NCBI GenBank assembly: GCA_003342895.1
Contig: PTFA01000005.1
Span: 3,283,988 to 3,347,987 of the forward strand
Source: Casuarius casuarius
Lineage: Eukaryota > Chordata > Aves > Casuariiformes > Casuariidae
Reading direction: 5' to 3'
Length of the DNA: 64,000 nt
Both the position numbers and the translations under genes were made by a program. Positions 13,201-24,280 of this stretch are shown here, one piece after another. Positions within the stretch are counted from its first letter, which is position 1; the number at the start of each line of letters is the position of its first letter. The notes below the pieces were generated by a model that had not been told where the DNA came from, did no database searches, and was given only the letters and a program-made list of their open reading frames with translations.

Positions 13201-13849
13201 CCCGTTGGGCGCTCTGGTGTCAGCAGAAGGATTACTACCTGGGCCGGCTCCAGCTGGCTTCATCACCTCTGTGACAAGTGCACCTACTTCTATATTTGCC
13301 TGCNTAAATGGTGTGAGAGGGATAGAATAGGAAGGAAGAGGTAGCCTGAATTCATGAGACACAGGAGTTAATCTGCTTACTGCTCTTCTTATGAAACTGN
13401 GGAGGCTTGTCCTGGTCCCAGTGCTAGTGGCTTTGTATCTCCATCTGTGGCAACAGAAGTGAAGGAGGGCAAGGCAACCATGAGAGCCTACCCCATTTGT
13501 AGGTTTTCTATTTCTGTATTTCCTGGATCATTGCCTAGCCCTGCCTGGACGTCTTTGTTCATCGTCTGCACAGCTGATTTCCTGAAAACTCCTCATATTT
13601 GACTCCAACCTCTCCCATCCCTCTTGCTTGGAGACTTCTCGAAGAGCCCCACACTGTGAATGCTTAGCAAGCACTTAAGTATTAACCAAAATGTTGGCTT
13701 ATTACCAGCAGTGGCAGTAGGAATCGCTGGTCTGGGTTCCAACAGCTTCAGCGAGGTTTTGCTTAGTTCTGCCAGGTGAAGGACTGGCTTCTTACCTGTG
13801 TAAACCAGATCGAAGTCTTTAGTCTGGGGTAGCACAGTGACTATAGCCC
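7226..13849. other. Non-coding unique sequence, several kb
   Basis: No gene or sizeable repeat is recognised. Small frames at 7308-7646 (minus, 112 codons) and 12199-12489 (plus, 96 codons) have no recognisable domain. T-rich tracts lie at about 8997-9012, 10930-10960 and 11341-11353. Single N calls are scattered. Confidence 0.6.
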
Positions 13850-13970
13850 AGTTAAGCAAGTTGAGAGTGACGGTCACGGGATTATGTGCAGAAGTAATTT
13901 CAGCTTCTGTTNCGTAGCAACAGCTTCTTACACGAAGTGCGTGCCTCCCTTTTCTTCCTTACAGACTGGC

Positions 13971-13980
13971 TTTATATAAA
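13971..13980 (+). promoter_or_regulatory. TATA-box-like site
   Basis: GGCTTTATATAAAGGGGG is a textbook TATA box flanked by G-rich DNA, a common core-promoter arrangement. The sequence upstream (13900-13970) contains CGTAGCAACAGC (RFX-like) and a pyrimidine-rich stretch ending CTTACAG. No recognisable first exon follows, so promoter function is a guess. Confidence 0.25.
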
Positions 13981-14335
13981 GGGGGAGAATGCAGCGATTA
14001 CCTTGTTTCTAGTGGTAACAGAAAGTATTTATGTAGCCAGTTATTTAAGCTATTTAGGAACAATGTGCAAGTGCGTTGTTTAAAGGAGGATGCTTAATTT
14101 ATGCTAGCCACATTGTTTACCACACTAAAATGTCAATATTATTATCTGCTATTATCTTGAAATGTTCAGTATTTCCGTCCACTGACAATAGAGCATTTTG
14201 GAATACCAACAAGGCAGTTCCAGTGAGGAGGCAGAGGACTTCTGAAGCCCATGGCAATGTCTTATGTAAATCTCTGCAAAATTTCATTTGTAACATACAA
14301 AATAACTTCTGTTATTTTGAGAAATAATGAATGAG

Positions 14336-16894
14336 ATTTCGGTGCATGTTTCTCAAAGGATGGGTGTTTTTCTTTTCATTGTTTAAAGTGTCTTTATACC
14401 ACATGAGCAGGAACAAAAAAACTGTGCAAGTGGAAAATGGTGCTTATACAGTAGATATTGTGATATGATTTATAATCTCCATGTGGGAGAAAAATCAGTT
14501 TGTTAAAGTTACTGATAGTACTTCTGCATTTCCAGTATATAGGGTCTGAAGTGTATGAGGGTTTTTTTACTTGTTTGCTTTTAATTCAGTCTTTGCTCTA
14601 GTTCTAGTGACGTGTTCTTCCCTTTTTGTATGCCTAAGCAATGAAGATGCAGTCAGGAAAACAGTTGCACAAATATTTGTTTGCGCTTACACATTGGGTA
14701 TCTGGATACTTGGGTGCTTGGTAATTTAAGGGCCAGATATTTAAAGCTAGTCCCCTGTCTGCCTTGCCAGCACTTCAATACAGTTAGAACAATGGGCTAA
14801 AAAAGTAAATACTCTCTTCTTCTGAGGCCAAAAGAAGATCCCAGTACGGATCCGCAAAGTTGCCAGGGTGTTGTGCCAATCCTTTCTTTGTGTGACAGCA
14901 TGGGCAGGACGAGGCAGATGGAGGCAGGACAGAGCTGCTGCAGTCTCCAGCAGGATNAGCGGACTGCCAGATCCTGCGAGCAGCTACCAGCGCTGGGGAG
15001 AAAGTAGCTGTGAGCCTGGAGGAAGAGAACTGTCTGTGAAAGCTGTGTAGTGTTTCACACCACAGGTCTGTGGACTAATATGTTTGCCCAGGAATTTACC
15101 CAAAGAGGCAAAGCTTTATTTTTAGCCTTATGGGGATTTCTTTGTTTTTTTTTTTTTTAAAGCCTTTGGTGTGAAAAAACCTTAAAAGTGTATTTGGATG
15201 GGCTCTGCATTGTGGATAGGTGAATACTTGTTGAATGAGCAATGCTCATTATGAAATGACAGAGGCCAAGAGATAAATGTGCTGAGTCTTAATGAGACTC
15301 CTCCTTTTTGCCTCCTGTCTGCAGAAGTGTCTGTGAGCGTTTAGAAGTGATTTGAGAAAGTATTTATGGAGATTGGTGGGTTTGGGGACATTGGATGGAA
15401 GGGGGGGGTAGGAAGCCATCTGAATTAGTTGTTTTTTGTTGCTCTCTGTTCAAAAGCTTTGGTCATACCACAGTGCTGGCTAATATTCCAAGACTATCTC
15501 TCATAGTAGGGGACTCTTTCCTGTATCTTATTTTAGGAGACAAGACAACAGTGAAAAATAATTGGTGATGTTAATGGCTCATCGTCACTGCTAATTTATC
15601 TTCTCTACAAAAACCTCTCATACTAGGTATTTAGAATCCTAGTCTTTTTGCTCATCCTAGTTTTATTGCTGATCTGATTTGGAGGATGAGTATCAGTTAT
15701 TTGTGCCTGCAGTTGCTATTACATGCATATCTCCCAGCCTGATCTGGAGATGGGAATCAAAGTTGTCTGGGCATAATGTCTGTTTTCTTTCTGGAACTTT
15801 GTGATAAGGATTTTCCAGAAAGAAAACCAAATCCTAATATCTTAAGGCGGAGCTAAAAATCTGGGCCAAGGCCTACCTAACCATGCCTCTTTGAATAGAG
15901 CTTCTCTGAGTTGTTTACAAGAATCGCTAGCTCTGCTGGAAAAGGCAGTTTAAGTGCCTGGCCCTCTGCCTAGAAACCCCATAGTCCTGCCCTGCTGGTG
16001 CCATGAGCTTGAACCATCTTGGGCAGCTCACAAGAGCAAGCACCTACAAATGAAGAAAGCAGCTGGAGAAAATATTAACCCTCAAAACCACACAGACAGA
16101 GGCTGCTGAATCGTAAGGAAATGTCCAGGTCTTTCTATTGCACATCACAGTCCCATTTGGATAGGGGTTTTGTCGCACATGCGGTGCATGAGATGAGCCT
16201 TGGGCTGGACTGCTGGGTGCTGGGGAGGCGATGCTATGTGTTGGCAGAGATGCTGAAGAGTGGGTTTTAATTGCATTGCTTGCTTGCGCAGCAGTCCCTG
16301 TGGTCCTCCTGGGTTGACAGTCTGCTCCTTAGCAGTTGGTCTTGGTGTCTGAGCTGTGAAAATACTCTGCAGTCACTGTGGAGACACCTGCCAAGCCAAC
16401 TCAACCATTTTAGAGTCTTCAAGGGTCTCTCTTGTAATGCCTGCTAGCTGCAGAGGTAGGTTGTGATTGCTTATTGCTTTAGTGCCTGTGTGCTCTTACC
16501 CCCCAAAGCTGACTGAAAGGGCAGAGATATAGTTCATTCAGTGAATTAATCTTAGAAAATGTTTCTTCTTTTAGAACTTCATCATTAGTGATCAGTGAAA
16601 CACTTGCCTATTGGAAATAGCCCTTAGCAGTGCCACTTTAAAGTATCTCCAAGGTTTTCTCTAACTTTGTTCTACCTACAGTAGCTCGTGCGAGGCAGCC
16701 AGTTTGCTCTTAGGAACTTGCATGGCTTCTTTAGACATGATTCAGTGTGTGGAAGGGAGGTGTTGATATTTGCAATGAGGAAAACTATGGGCATAAGTGA
16801 TGAGAAAACACACGTGTCCTTGCTCTAAATCTGAAGTTTTAAAAATCCTGCTCAGTGATCCTTCTTGGATTAAATACAGTTTTATTGCTGCTTT
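14336..16894. other. Non-coding, nothing recognised
   Basis: Unique sequence with a T13 tract near 15147-15159 and a G8 run near 15405. No gene or identifiable mobile element. Confidence 0.6.
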
Positions 16895-17035
16895 ATTCTT
16901 CCCCCATCTGTCTGTATCTATCTGTTGTCCCTTGTTTTACTGTAACTTGTTGTTTGCTTTTATATCTGAAAACAGCACCTAGCATATAGCAAGGGCTTCT
17001 CTGTGTTACAATGATACAATTAGTAGCAATTAATA
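16895..17035 (+). repeat. Second copy of ancient amniote repeat tail
   Basis: Contains CATCTGTCTGTATCTATCTG, TTGTCCCTTGTTTTACTGTA and then CAGCACCTAGCATATAGCAA, ending in an AATTAGTAGCAATTAATAA stretch. The order matches the family seen at 4790-4890 (TTGTCTTATACTTAGATTGTAAG..CAGCACCTAGCACAATGG..AATAATAAT), though it is more diverged in the middle. Confidence 0.45.
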
Positions 17036-20000
17036 ACTTCCTGAGCATCTGTCAGAAAATCGCCTTGAGGCACTGAGCCTTTTAAAACCTCAGGGTAATG
17101 CAGAGTGTCTCCATATATTGCTGTTTTTCATCCTAATATGCCATTGCAGCTACCTGATTTTTGCTGGGCCTATGGAATGAACTGTTTAAACAGTTTTGGG
17201 TAGGCTGCTCCGTGTGATCTGCAGTTAGGTTGTTTTTGGTAAGAGATGGTTTTGCTGAAGTGAAACATGGCCATCAAAAAGGAGCAGAAGTCCTACTGAT
17301 AGCATGTTGTGATTTNATTTGCTGTCAAAATCTGAATATCTGCAACATTTGGGGGTGTTTAGGATTTTAAGGTTTGATACCCACCAGGATTTTAAACTAA
17401 AACATACAAAAAACCCACAGGGAAATAGGAGGGGGAAATCTAATTGTATGTTAAATCTGAAGCACGTCAGTGTGACTAATCCATCCAAGATTTGCATGAT
17501 TGGATTATTTCCCAGTGACCTTTATTGTCTTTAGGTCTATTTAAGAGCGGTAAGTATTTGAAAACAAAAAATAAACTTTTATGTCCTAGTCTGATACACC
17601 TAATATACTTTTGCTTGAGCATTGATTATTCCAAATGAGCTATCTTTGTGTTATAAGCATAAGCAAAACCAAAAACACTTCCTACTGTAAAGGTTTCCAC
17701 TGTACTTCATCTTCCATTTCTTTTTTCCTAACCTTTTTTGAATTAGGCAAGTATCAGGTAACTTTGAGTCAGTAGCAAATGGCTTGGCTCAAACAAATTA
17801 AGGACTGCTGCTTTTCATTCAACCTAATTGTGTATATGGTCAACCTGTATGTTTGGCTTGATGGCTGTACGCTGATTTGCAGCAGCAGGTGATGTGGTCC
17901 ATTTGTCCACATGTTCAGTTATTTATTAAAAATTGCAATAAGCTGGATGAAATTTTATTAAATTCCACTAATTTTCAGGAAGCATTGCTGAAGAATTCTT
18001 AAAAAAAACAAACAAAAAAACCCAAAAAACCCCCAAAAAACCCCACACACCAGCAAAAAGCATTGCTTGTTTCCTGGATTAGATAGCTATGCACTCTCTC
18101 TATAGCATAGCCACCCCAGTATAATTGGATTTGGAAGCTGCTTCATAGCAGGATAGGACTTGTCACTTTCAGTAAGGTTGCAAAGGAGGTCATCACCATT
18201 ACAGTAATATTAATAAAGCTCTTGTAAGTGAGNTTTGGAAGGAAGTGCGATAGCTTTTGTTTAGCCTGAACGAAAAAGTGATTAAAAGCTTTCTAGGACT
18301 CAAGCCTTTCCTCAAGTCTGAAATGAGCACTAACTTTGGGCAAACTCCCGACTGAGAACAGTTGCCTTCTGCTTAATTAAAGTATCATCTCTCAGCATCC
18401 TGTCCTGTTGCAACAGGAGCTAACAGCATGTGCTTCCTACCTACAAAAAGGGAATCAATGTGTAACATCTGGCAATAATTCTTACTGGCCTGACAAAACA
18501 GGGAGCTGTGCTGCACACTATATTGTAGAGTGCCTTCACATGGTATCAAATTTGTTGACAACAGTAGCTGAATACCCACAGAACAATTTTTTTCTGAGTA
18601 CGTAGATTTAACAAAATGGAAGCGTTTCATGGGTATTGTCACAATTTTCCTAGGAAGTTTTTGGTAGTTTGTTTTGACTTTNGTCACACTTCCCATGATG
18701 ACTGCTAGCGAATGGGGTAATCTGTGTTATCTCTAGACTTGTAACAAAATGGGGATCCCCAAGATTGCTNTGGATTGGAAACTTGCGGTGGCTTTTAAGT
18801 GAAACTTTGGGATCCAGCACAGAAGATTCCTTGCTTACAAGTCTGATGAATCATGGATAGAAAGTAAGCTGTAATTTCTATGAAAAATATAAGCCACAGA
18901 TGACAATAAGAGGTATTTCTAGATGCCAGTGGTTTAATTCCTCTGACAGAAGTAATTTATGAAATTGAAAAATTGCGAACAAGACCATTCCTGGATTATC
19001 TTCAAAGCTGTAACACAGCAATCTGCAAAAGGTAGACTTTAGNAAAATGGATTTTTGGCTAACACTGGAAGTACCTTACCAAGACATTTTGGCCCATTTA
19101 ATTTAAAAAAAAAAAAAAAGTCTGGTACAGCACCTGCAAAAAACTGTCTGAAAAAGTGTAGGTGCAGTTACAGGATGCTTGTTTCGCAGGTGCAGACTGT
19201 ACTCTCAGATTTTAGCAGAAGAGAAAGACATTGAGCAGAAGCCCTGTGGAAAATGTGGTTTATTCCCTTTATAACCTCTGTGTTTGACACATTATATTAA
19301 GTGTATTTGTGACTGTACATATGGCAGTGATAAATGGCTTACTGGATCAAAGGTCTGGGATAAATCAATAAAAAAACCTTCTGCTTCAGTATACTTATAT
19401 CTGTTGATACCGGGGGGATATTATTAAATATCAGAGATGAAGGAAAGAACTGTCTAACAACTGCCAAACTGCGCTGTGTTTATTGGATAGGCAGACAGAG
19501 TCTTGGAGGAATTCAAAAATTTAATTTTAAGCAATTTAGATGTAAAGTAGATCAGTAATCACTTCATTGAATGTAATACATCAAAGAGTAAGACCTTTTG
19601 CATATTTTAAAAAGCATGAATTCAGTGTAGCTAGTGGAGACTGGGAAGCTCGTCGTCCAAACAATTTCCGATGTCAGCAGCTTTTTCTGCTCTCAGTAAT
19701 ATGAATAATTTAGTTCCTCAGTAATGTCAGTAAGAACTATTTTCAAAGCTTGCTTTACATTAACTTCCTAGCCTTTGAGTGGGCTTGTCTTCCTCTCTTC
19801 CCTCCTCCAAATTGCATTATGAGCTCTTCTTACGTTATTTTGGCAGGGGAGCACATATATAGAGCTGAAGTCCTTCCTTAATGGTAGCGTCTTTGCACTG
19901 CACAAGTTGCAAAGAAAGAAGTGTAGTGGTGGTGAAATGTAGTGCAGCTCCCACGTTTGTTCTCTGAAGTGTTTATGCTGTTTCTGAGGCTGTGATTTCT

Positions 20001-20929
20001 CTCCTAGCAGCTCAACTCTTTTTCGTACGTTGCTATTCTGAATTGCTTGTGGAAGATGTATTTAAGGTGGTTTTATATTGCTCCCAGTAATGGAATGGGA
20101 CTATAATTTTTGTGAAAGATTCAGCATAGGGAATCATTAGCGATTTAAGTCCGTCAGTTCCCGGACAGAAGTAGGGCTGTTTGTTCTTTTGTGTTTGTAC
20201 TCTTCAGCTTCTCCTGAAACAGTGAGAAATCTTCCATGAGCCAATAACTTGACTGGGTGAAGTACTGTCACCAAAGTCTAGTGCCTGTCTTGGTGCAGGA
20301 AAAGAAAGGAGGGAGGAGACAGCTGTATATTAAGGGATGAGAATCTTTCTCAAATCTAAGTAAGTGAATATTGCTCAAGGGAACCAACATGGTGGCAATG
20401 AATCCTCCTGTGGTCCCACAGATGCTGCATATCTACATTCCAGTCCCTGAGCTACAGGAAATGTGATACGTTTCTAGCAGTGACTATATTATTAAGCGAC
20501 TATAGGAAACCTGTGGGGATGTTATCAGTTCACCTGTCTTCAGCATTCTCCTTCACAGTGTACTAGGCTCAGGTAATTCTGTGGCTCAGATGTGTAATCC
20601 AACTAGAAAGCCTGTAGAATCCAATTATATTGCATGAACAGAGGCCAGTAAGTTCTCCCTCCCCAGCATTGTCANTAAATCACAAAAGAAAAAGATAAAG
20701 GGACCGTCTAGATGTAGATGCAACAATAAAATAGCAATGATGCCCTCAAATAAATAAAATAAATGTAAGTAGAAGTTCACCAAGGGAGAACTAGGTTCTT
20801 AATTTACTGCTCTTAGTATCCTAAATATGGTTAATGGGGTCCTGGCATACAAACAGCTCAAGGTTCTCAGAAACAAGGTTCTCTTAAGGCTTCTTACTGA
20901 GCAGGTTCACTTCTAGCTGAGCAACACTG
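17036..20929. other. Non-coding; includes A/C-rich simple tract
   Basis: A low-complexity A/C tract occupies 18001-18050 and an A15 run lies at about 19104-19118. Sequence around 17850-17960 is free of simple repeats and homeodomain-site-rich, but no stronger claim is possible. No gene seen. Confidence 0.6.
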
Positions 20930-21010
20930 GTGCTGCTGAGGANGAGGAAATGAGGCAGAGAAGCTCACTGAAGAGCATGCCAGGGACTAAGGCAGTCACA
21001 TCTCTAAACT
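20930..21010 (-). repeat. MIR-like SINE fragment (antisense)
   Basis: GANGAGGAAATGAGGCAGAG followed by AAGCTCACTG and later GGCAGTCACA follows the order of antisense MIR core (GATGAGGAAACTGAGGCACA-GAG..AAGTGACTTG..GGTCACA). Diverged; includes an N. Confidence 0.4.
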
Positions 21011-22199
21011 AGCAATCCCAGTTGCAGGGCAGGGGAGCAGTGACTTGGTGATGAGGAAATTGGTTGTAATAATGAGTCCTCCACATAGCAGTGTGTCCCC
21101 TTGTGCAGAAAATGTCCTCCCAAGACTTTTGGCTTTTGAAAGAGATGGGAAAGTTACTGAGTTATGAGGGATACATAAAAATTGGTTCTTTTAGTCAAAG
21201 AAGGACTGCCCAGTGACTTGCCTGTTGGCTGTAGAGGTGGTGGGCATCACAAAGTATTTGGGCAGGTTCATAGGAAAAGGGGCAGACGACCCAGTGGTCA
21301 AGGCCTTTTGCCTGTATCCTTGGTACAGCGAATCCAGAGGTTTCAGAAACAAAACTCAGGCTAACTCCTCTACTGTGTCCCCTGCAAGTGGCAGAAGAGG
21401 GCTTAGCGGTAGTTAGATGGGGAATGGAAAGGAAGGGTGGGAACTAATGGAGTATCATTTAAGCGTGCACAGAGGAACACCAGAACATGGTGTACATGTT
21501 TCTGCACTAGTGCCAGAAACCTTAGAAGTAAAACAGGGGAACTGAATGCTTATCTTTAAAAGAAGATATTGGCATAACATATCTCAAACTTGGTAGGAGG
21601 AAGACAACTGGTGGGATAATAAAGTACAGGGAAAGACAAAACAGGCTGAGCTGACAGCAAAATTGTGCTGTATGTTGAAACTTAGTCAGATTAGCAGCCT
21701 GTCATAGGTAATGTGAAATCCCAATGGGTTCAGATTTTAGGTACAGAAAAGAAAAACTTGGTGGTAGGACTGTTTTATAATGACCATCATTGTTACACCA
21801 ACAATGATGCTCTGAGGAAGGTGGGAGAGACCGTAGAGGGATGAGGCTCAACAGTAATGAGTGATGTCTCTTATCTCTGTGTAGTTTGGGTACCTGCTGT
21901 TTTGGGTTGTGATGTTGAGACTAAACTTTAGACACAGTCAATAGCAGTTTCATGGACCTACTAGCAAGGGGGTTCACAAGAGGAAAGGCAGCATTTGGTT
22001 CCTGAGCTGTGTATGCAGGAGCAGTTTCAAAATGCCACGGTAGAAAAACTGACTTGTAAAAGTAACTGCAGTGTACTTAAATTCTACATCTCTGCAGGAG
22101 CAACAAAAGCCAGAAAACTCCCTTTCGTGAGCCAAGTATAACAACATTCAGACAACAGAAAAGGAACTGGTTTGTATTTATTTATTAAACAAATATTAA

Positions 22200-23500
22200 A
22201 ACTAAAGCCTCCTTTGAAAAGCTGAGGTTGGATCCAAATGAGTAGCATAGGAAGTATCAGAAACCTAGCAGGTTAAATACAAAAACACAGGCTAAAAAAA
22301 AGTTTGAGAAAGAACTTGTAAAAAGCGTCAAAAAATATATATATATAAAATTTTTTTTTGCAAGTACACTGGAAGTTGGAATACTGCCCCTGAGTTTCCA
22401 GGGCCAGCAGACCATTATAGTTTTAAAAACAAACAAGAAAAAAAGAGTAAAAGCATTCAGAGAAGATAGGCCTTACTAGCAAAAGCAATTTTTTTTTTTT
22501 TTTAAAACCTTTTTCTTTCCAATGAAAAAAGTTTGGGAGACTTATCTACCACAAGCCTTCTTTATGGGAGGGGGAGGGAAGGTAAGGAAAGGGCTTGTCT
22601 CAATGTCAATGGAAGATATGACTAGAGGAACAAATGAATAAAATAGATAATAGCAAGTCATCATAATGATATGGTGCATCAAAGAGCTGAACAACTAATT
22701 GTGATGAGTAACCTCTCACTTTAATGACTCAGAACCAGAATACTGAAAGGATGATAGAGGGGGACCAATGTTTCAAAATCTTCTAGGGAAGACCAGAAGC
22801 CTGCTGTCTGTATGTGGGGGATTAATTGACACTACTTTCAAGAATATAATTAACCTCTGGATACGCATGACACAGGAACAGTTAATATGGCTTTTGTACC
22901 AAGAGGTTACGCCCAAGTAAACTGTGGGAGTTCTTTGAAGCACATGATGAACATGTGAACAGAGAACCCAGGTGATGTGATATACTTGGATTTTTTCCAA
23001 AGGTATTTGACAAAATCCCTCCTCAGTCTTAACTGAGGGGGAGGGGACCAAAGGAAACTTCTGGGCTGTAATGGACTGAAGGAGTAAATTTTCACAACTT
23101 TTCATCCATTATTAATCCATATGAACTGCAGATACGAGTAAAATGGACCAGTCTTGTGGTGGTGGGAAATGATCTTGAAAGGTCTGCAGGGATCTCTGCT
23201 GGAGCCTATGCTGCTCAATATATTGATGAATAACTTGGGAAGAGGGGGGGGTGAGCAGTCTGATGGAGCCTGTGCTGCTCAATATATTGATGAATAGCTT
23301 GGAAAAGGAGTTTGAACAGTGAGGTGATAGAGTTGCTGATGATGCTCAGGTATTCAGGGTAGTTGGGCTGAGATCTGACCAAAAAATTGCAGACAGGCTT
23401 TGTAAGATTGAGCAACTAGGCAACAGAAAGGCAAATGAAAATCGATGTAGATAAGGGTGGATAAACCAATCCATATAAGTAAACAATCCTGACAAGGTAT
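22200..23500 (+). pseudogene. CR1 ORF2 reverse-transcriptase remnant
   Basis: This is the reverse-transcriptase part of the CR1 element. The protein would have primed reverse transcription of its own RNA at a genomic nick. Visible pieces are a basic stretch (A-K-K-K-F-E-K-E-L near 22293), the Y-L-D-F and F-D-K blocks at 22984-23015, and the A-D-D at 23335-23343 that corresponds to the FADD metal-binding motif. The frame is lost repeatedly between these blocks. A T-rich expansion at about 22487-22502 and a 64-bp tandem duplication at 23200-23310 further disrupt it. No intact protein can be made. The assignment to a CR1-clade reverse transcriptase is firm. The exact subfamily is not. Confidence 0.8.
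23200..23310 (+). repeat. 64-bp tandem duplication within the CR1
   Basis: The block TGGAGCCTATGCTGCTCAAT.. at 23200-23245 recurs at 23264-23310 with only a few differences (A/G at 23208 versus 23272, TAAC versus TAGC). The two copies are far more alike than the element is to its family, so the duplication arose long after insertion. Confidence 0.9.
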
Positions 23501-24280
23501 ATACGTGGTGGGGTTTGAGCTGATGGTTTCACTTCAGGAATGATGACTGAAGGTTATAAAAGATTTTCTCATGAAAACAGCATCTCAGCAGTGGTCAAAG
23601 AAACCAAATCAAACGGTAAGAATTATTAGGGAGGGAATGAAGAACCAGCAGAAAACTTCATAAGGCTTCTCTGTAGGTCAATGGTGCACCCACATCTTGA
23701 ATACAGTGTGAAATTCTGGCCTCCCCTTTCTACCTGCCATTTCAAAAGTGATACAGGCAAACTGGAATAGATACAAGAGTGACAGGGTGATTAAAGGCAC
23801 AGAGTGACTTCTGAATGAGGAATGATTTGACTACAGTAAGATTATACACCCTTTCAGTCTGGAAAAGGGCTTTGGAGGGGAAAAATGTGATGGAGGTCTG
23901 TACATTTGTGATTGTCAGGGTGGAGCTGCCTAGGGAATGACTGTTCACCACGTCTTCCAGCACAGGAACTAGGGGCAACAGGCTATAGGTTCAAAGCAAA
24001 TAAAAGGAATCCTTTTCTGTACACTGTAGTTAAACAGTGGAATGTGTCGCATGGCATTTTGTTGTGTTGTTTCACAAAATGTCAGAGCATGTTTTAGAAA
24101 AATCTGTTGAGGGCTGTTGAATACAAGGATGCCATTTCTGTCTCAGCAAGTCCCAAATGTGCAGACTGGTGTATGTTCTGCAGAAGCCTTGCTGGGTGCT
24201 TTGCCTCATCCTCAGGAGCTTCCCTAGGACTGTTGGAGGCAACTGGTGGACCTTGGCCTGACTGGTACAGTTTGTCTTAC

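Larger units (their letters stand above)
21470..24280 (+). mobile_element. CR1/L3-type LINE, near-complete ORF2, inactive
   Basis: A long decayed non-LTR retrotransposon. Landmarks in order are: the endonuclease-domain start (CACTAGTGCCAGAAACC near 21505, then GGCATAAC..CAAACTTGGT near 21571-21592), a Lys-rich pre-RT region at 22200-22330, the RT motif Y-L-D-F..F-D-K at 22984-23015, the stretch L-N-I-L-M-N-N at about 23212-23236, the A-D-D catalytic triplet at 23335-23343, and the post-RT 'GTGCACCCACATCTTGAATA' block at about 23682. It ends in the typical CR1 3' segment TGGTGGACCTTGGCCTGACT at 24244-24263. These match, from memory, the CR1 type common in turtles and crocodilians and old in birds. 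Many frameshifts and stops occur. The 5' boundary is uncertain. Confidence 0.85.
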
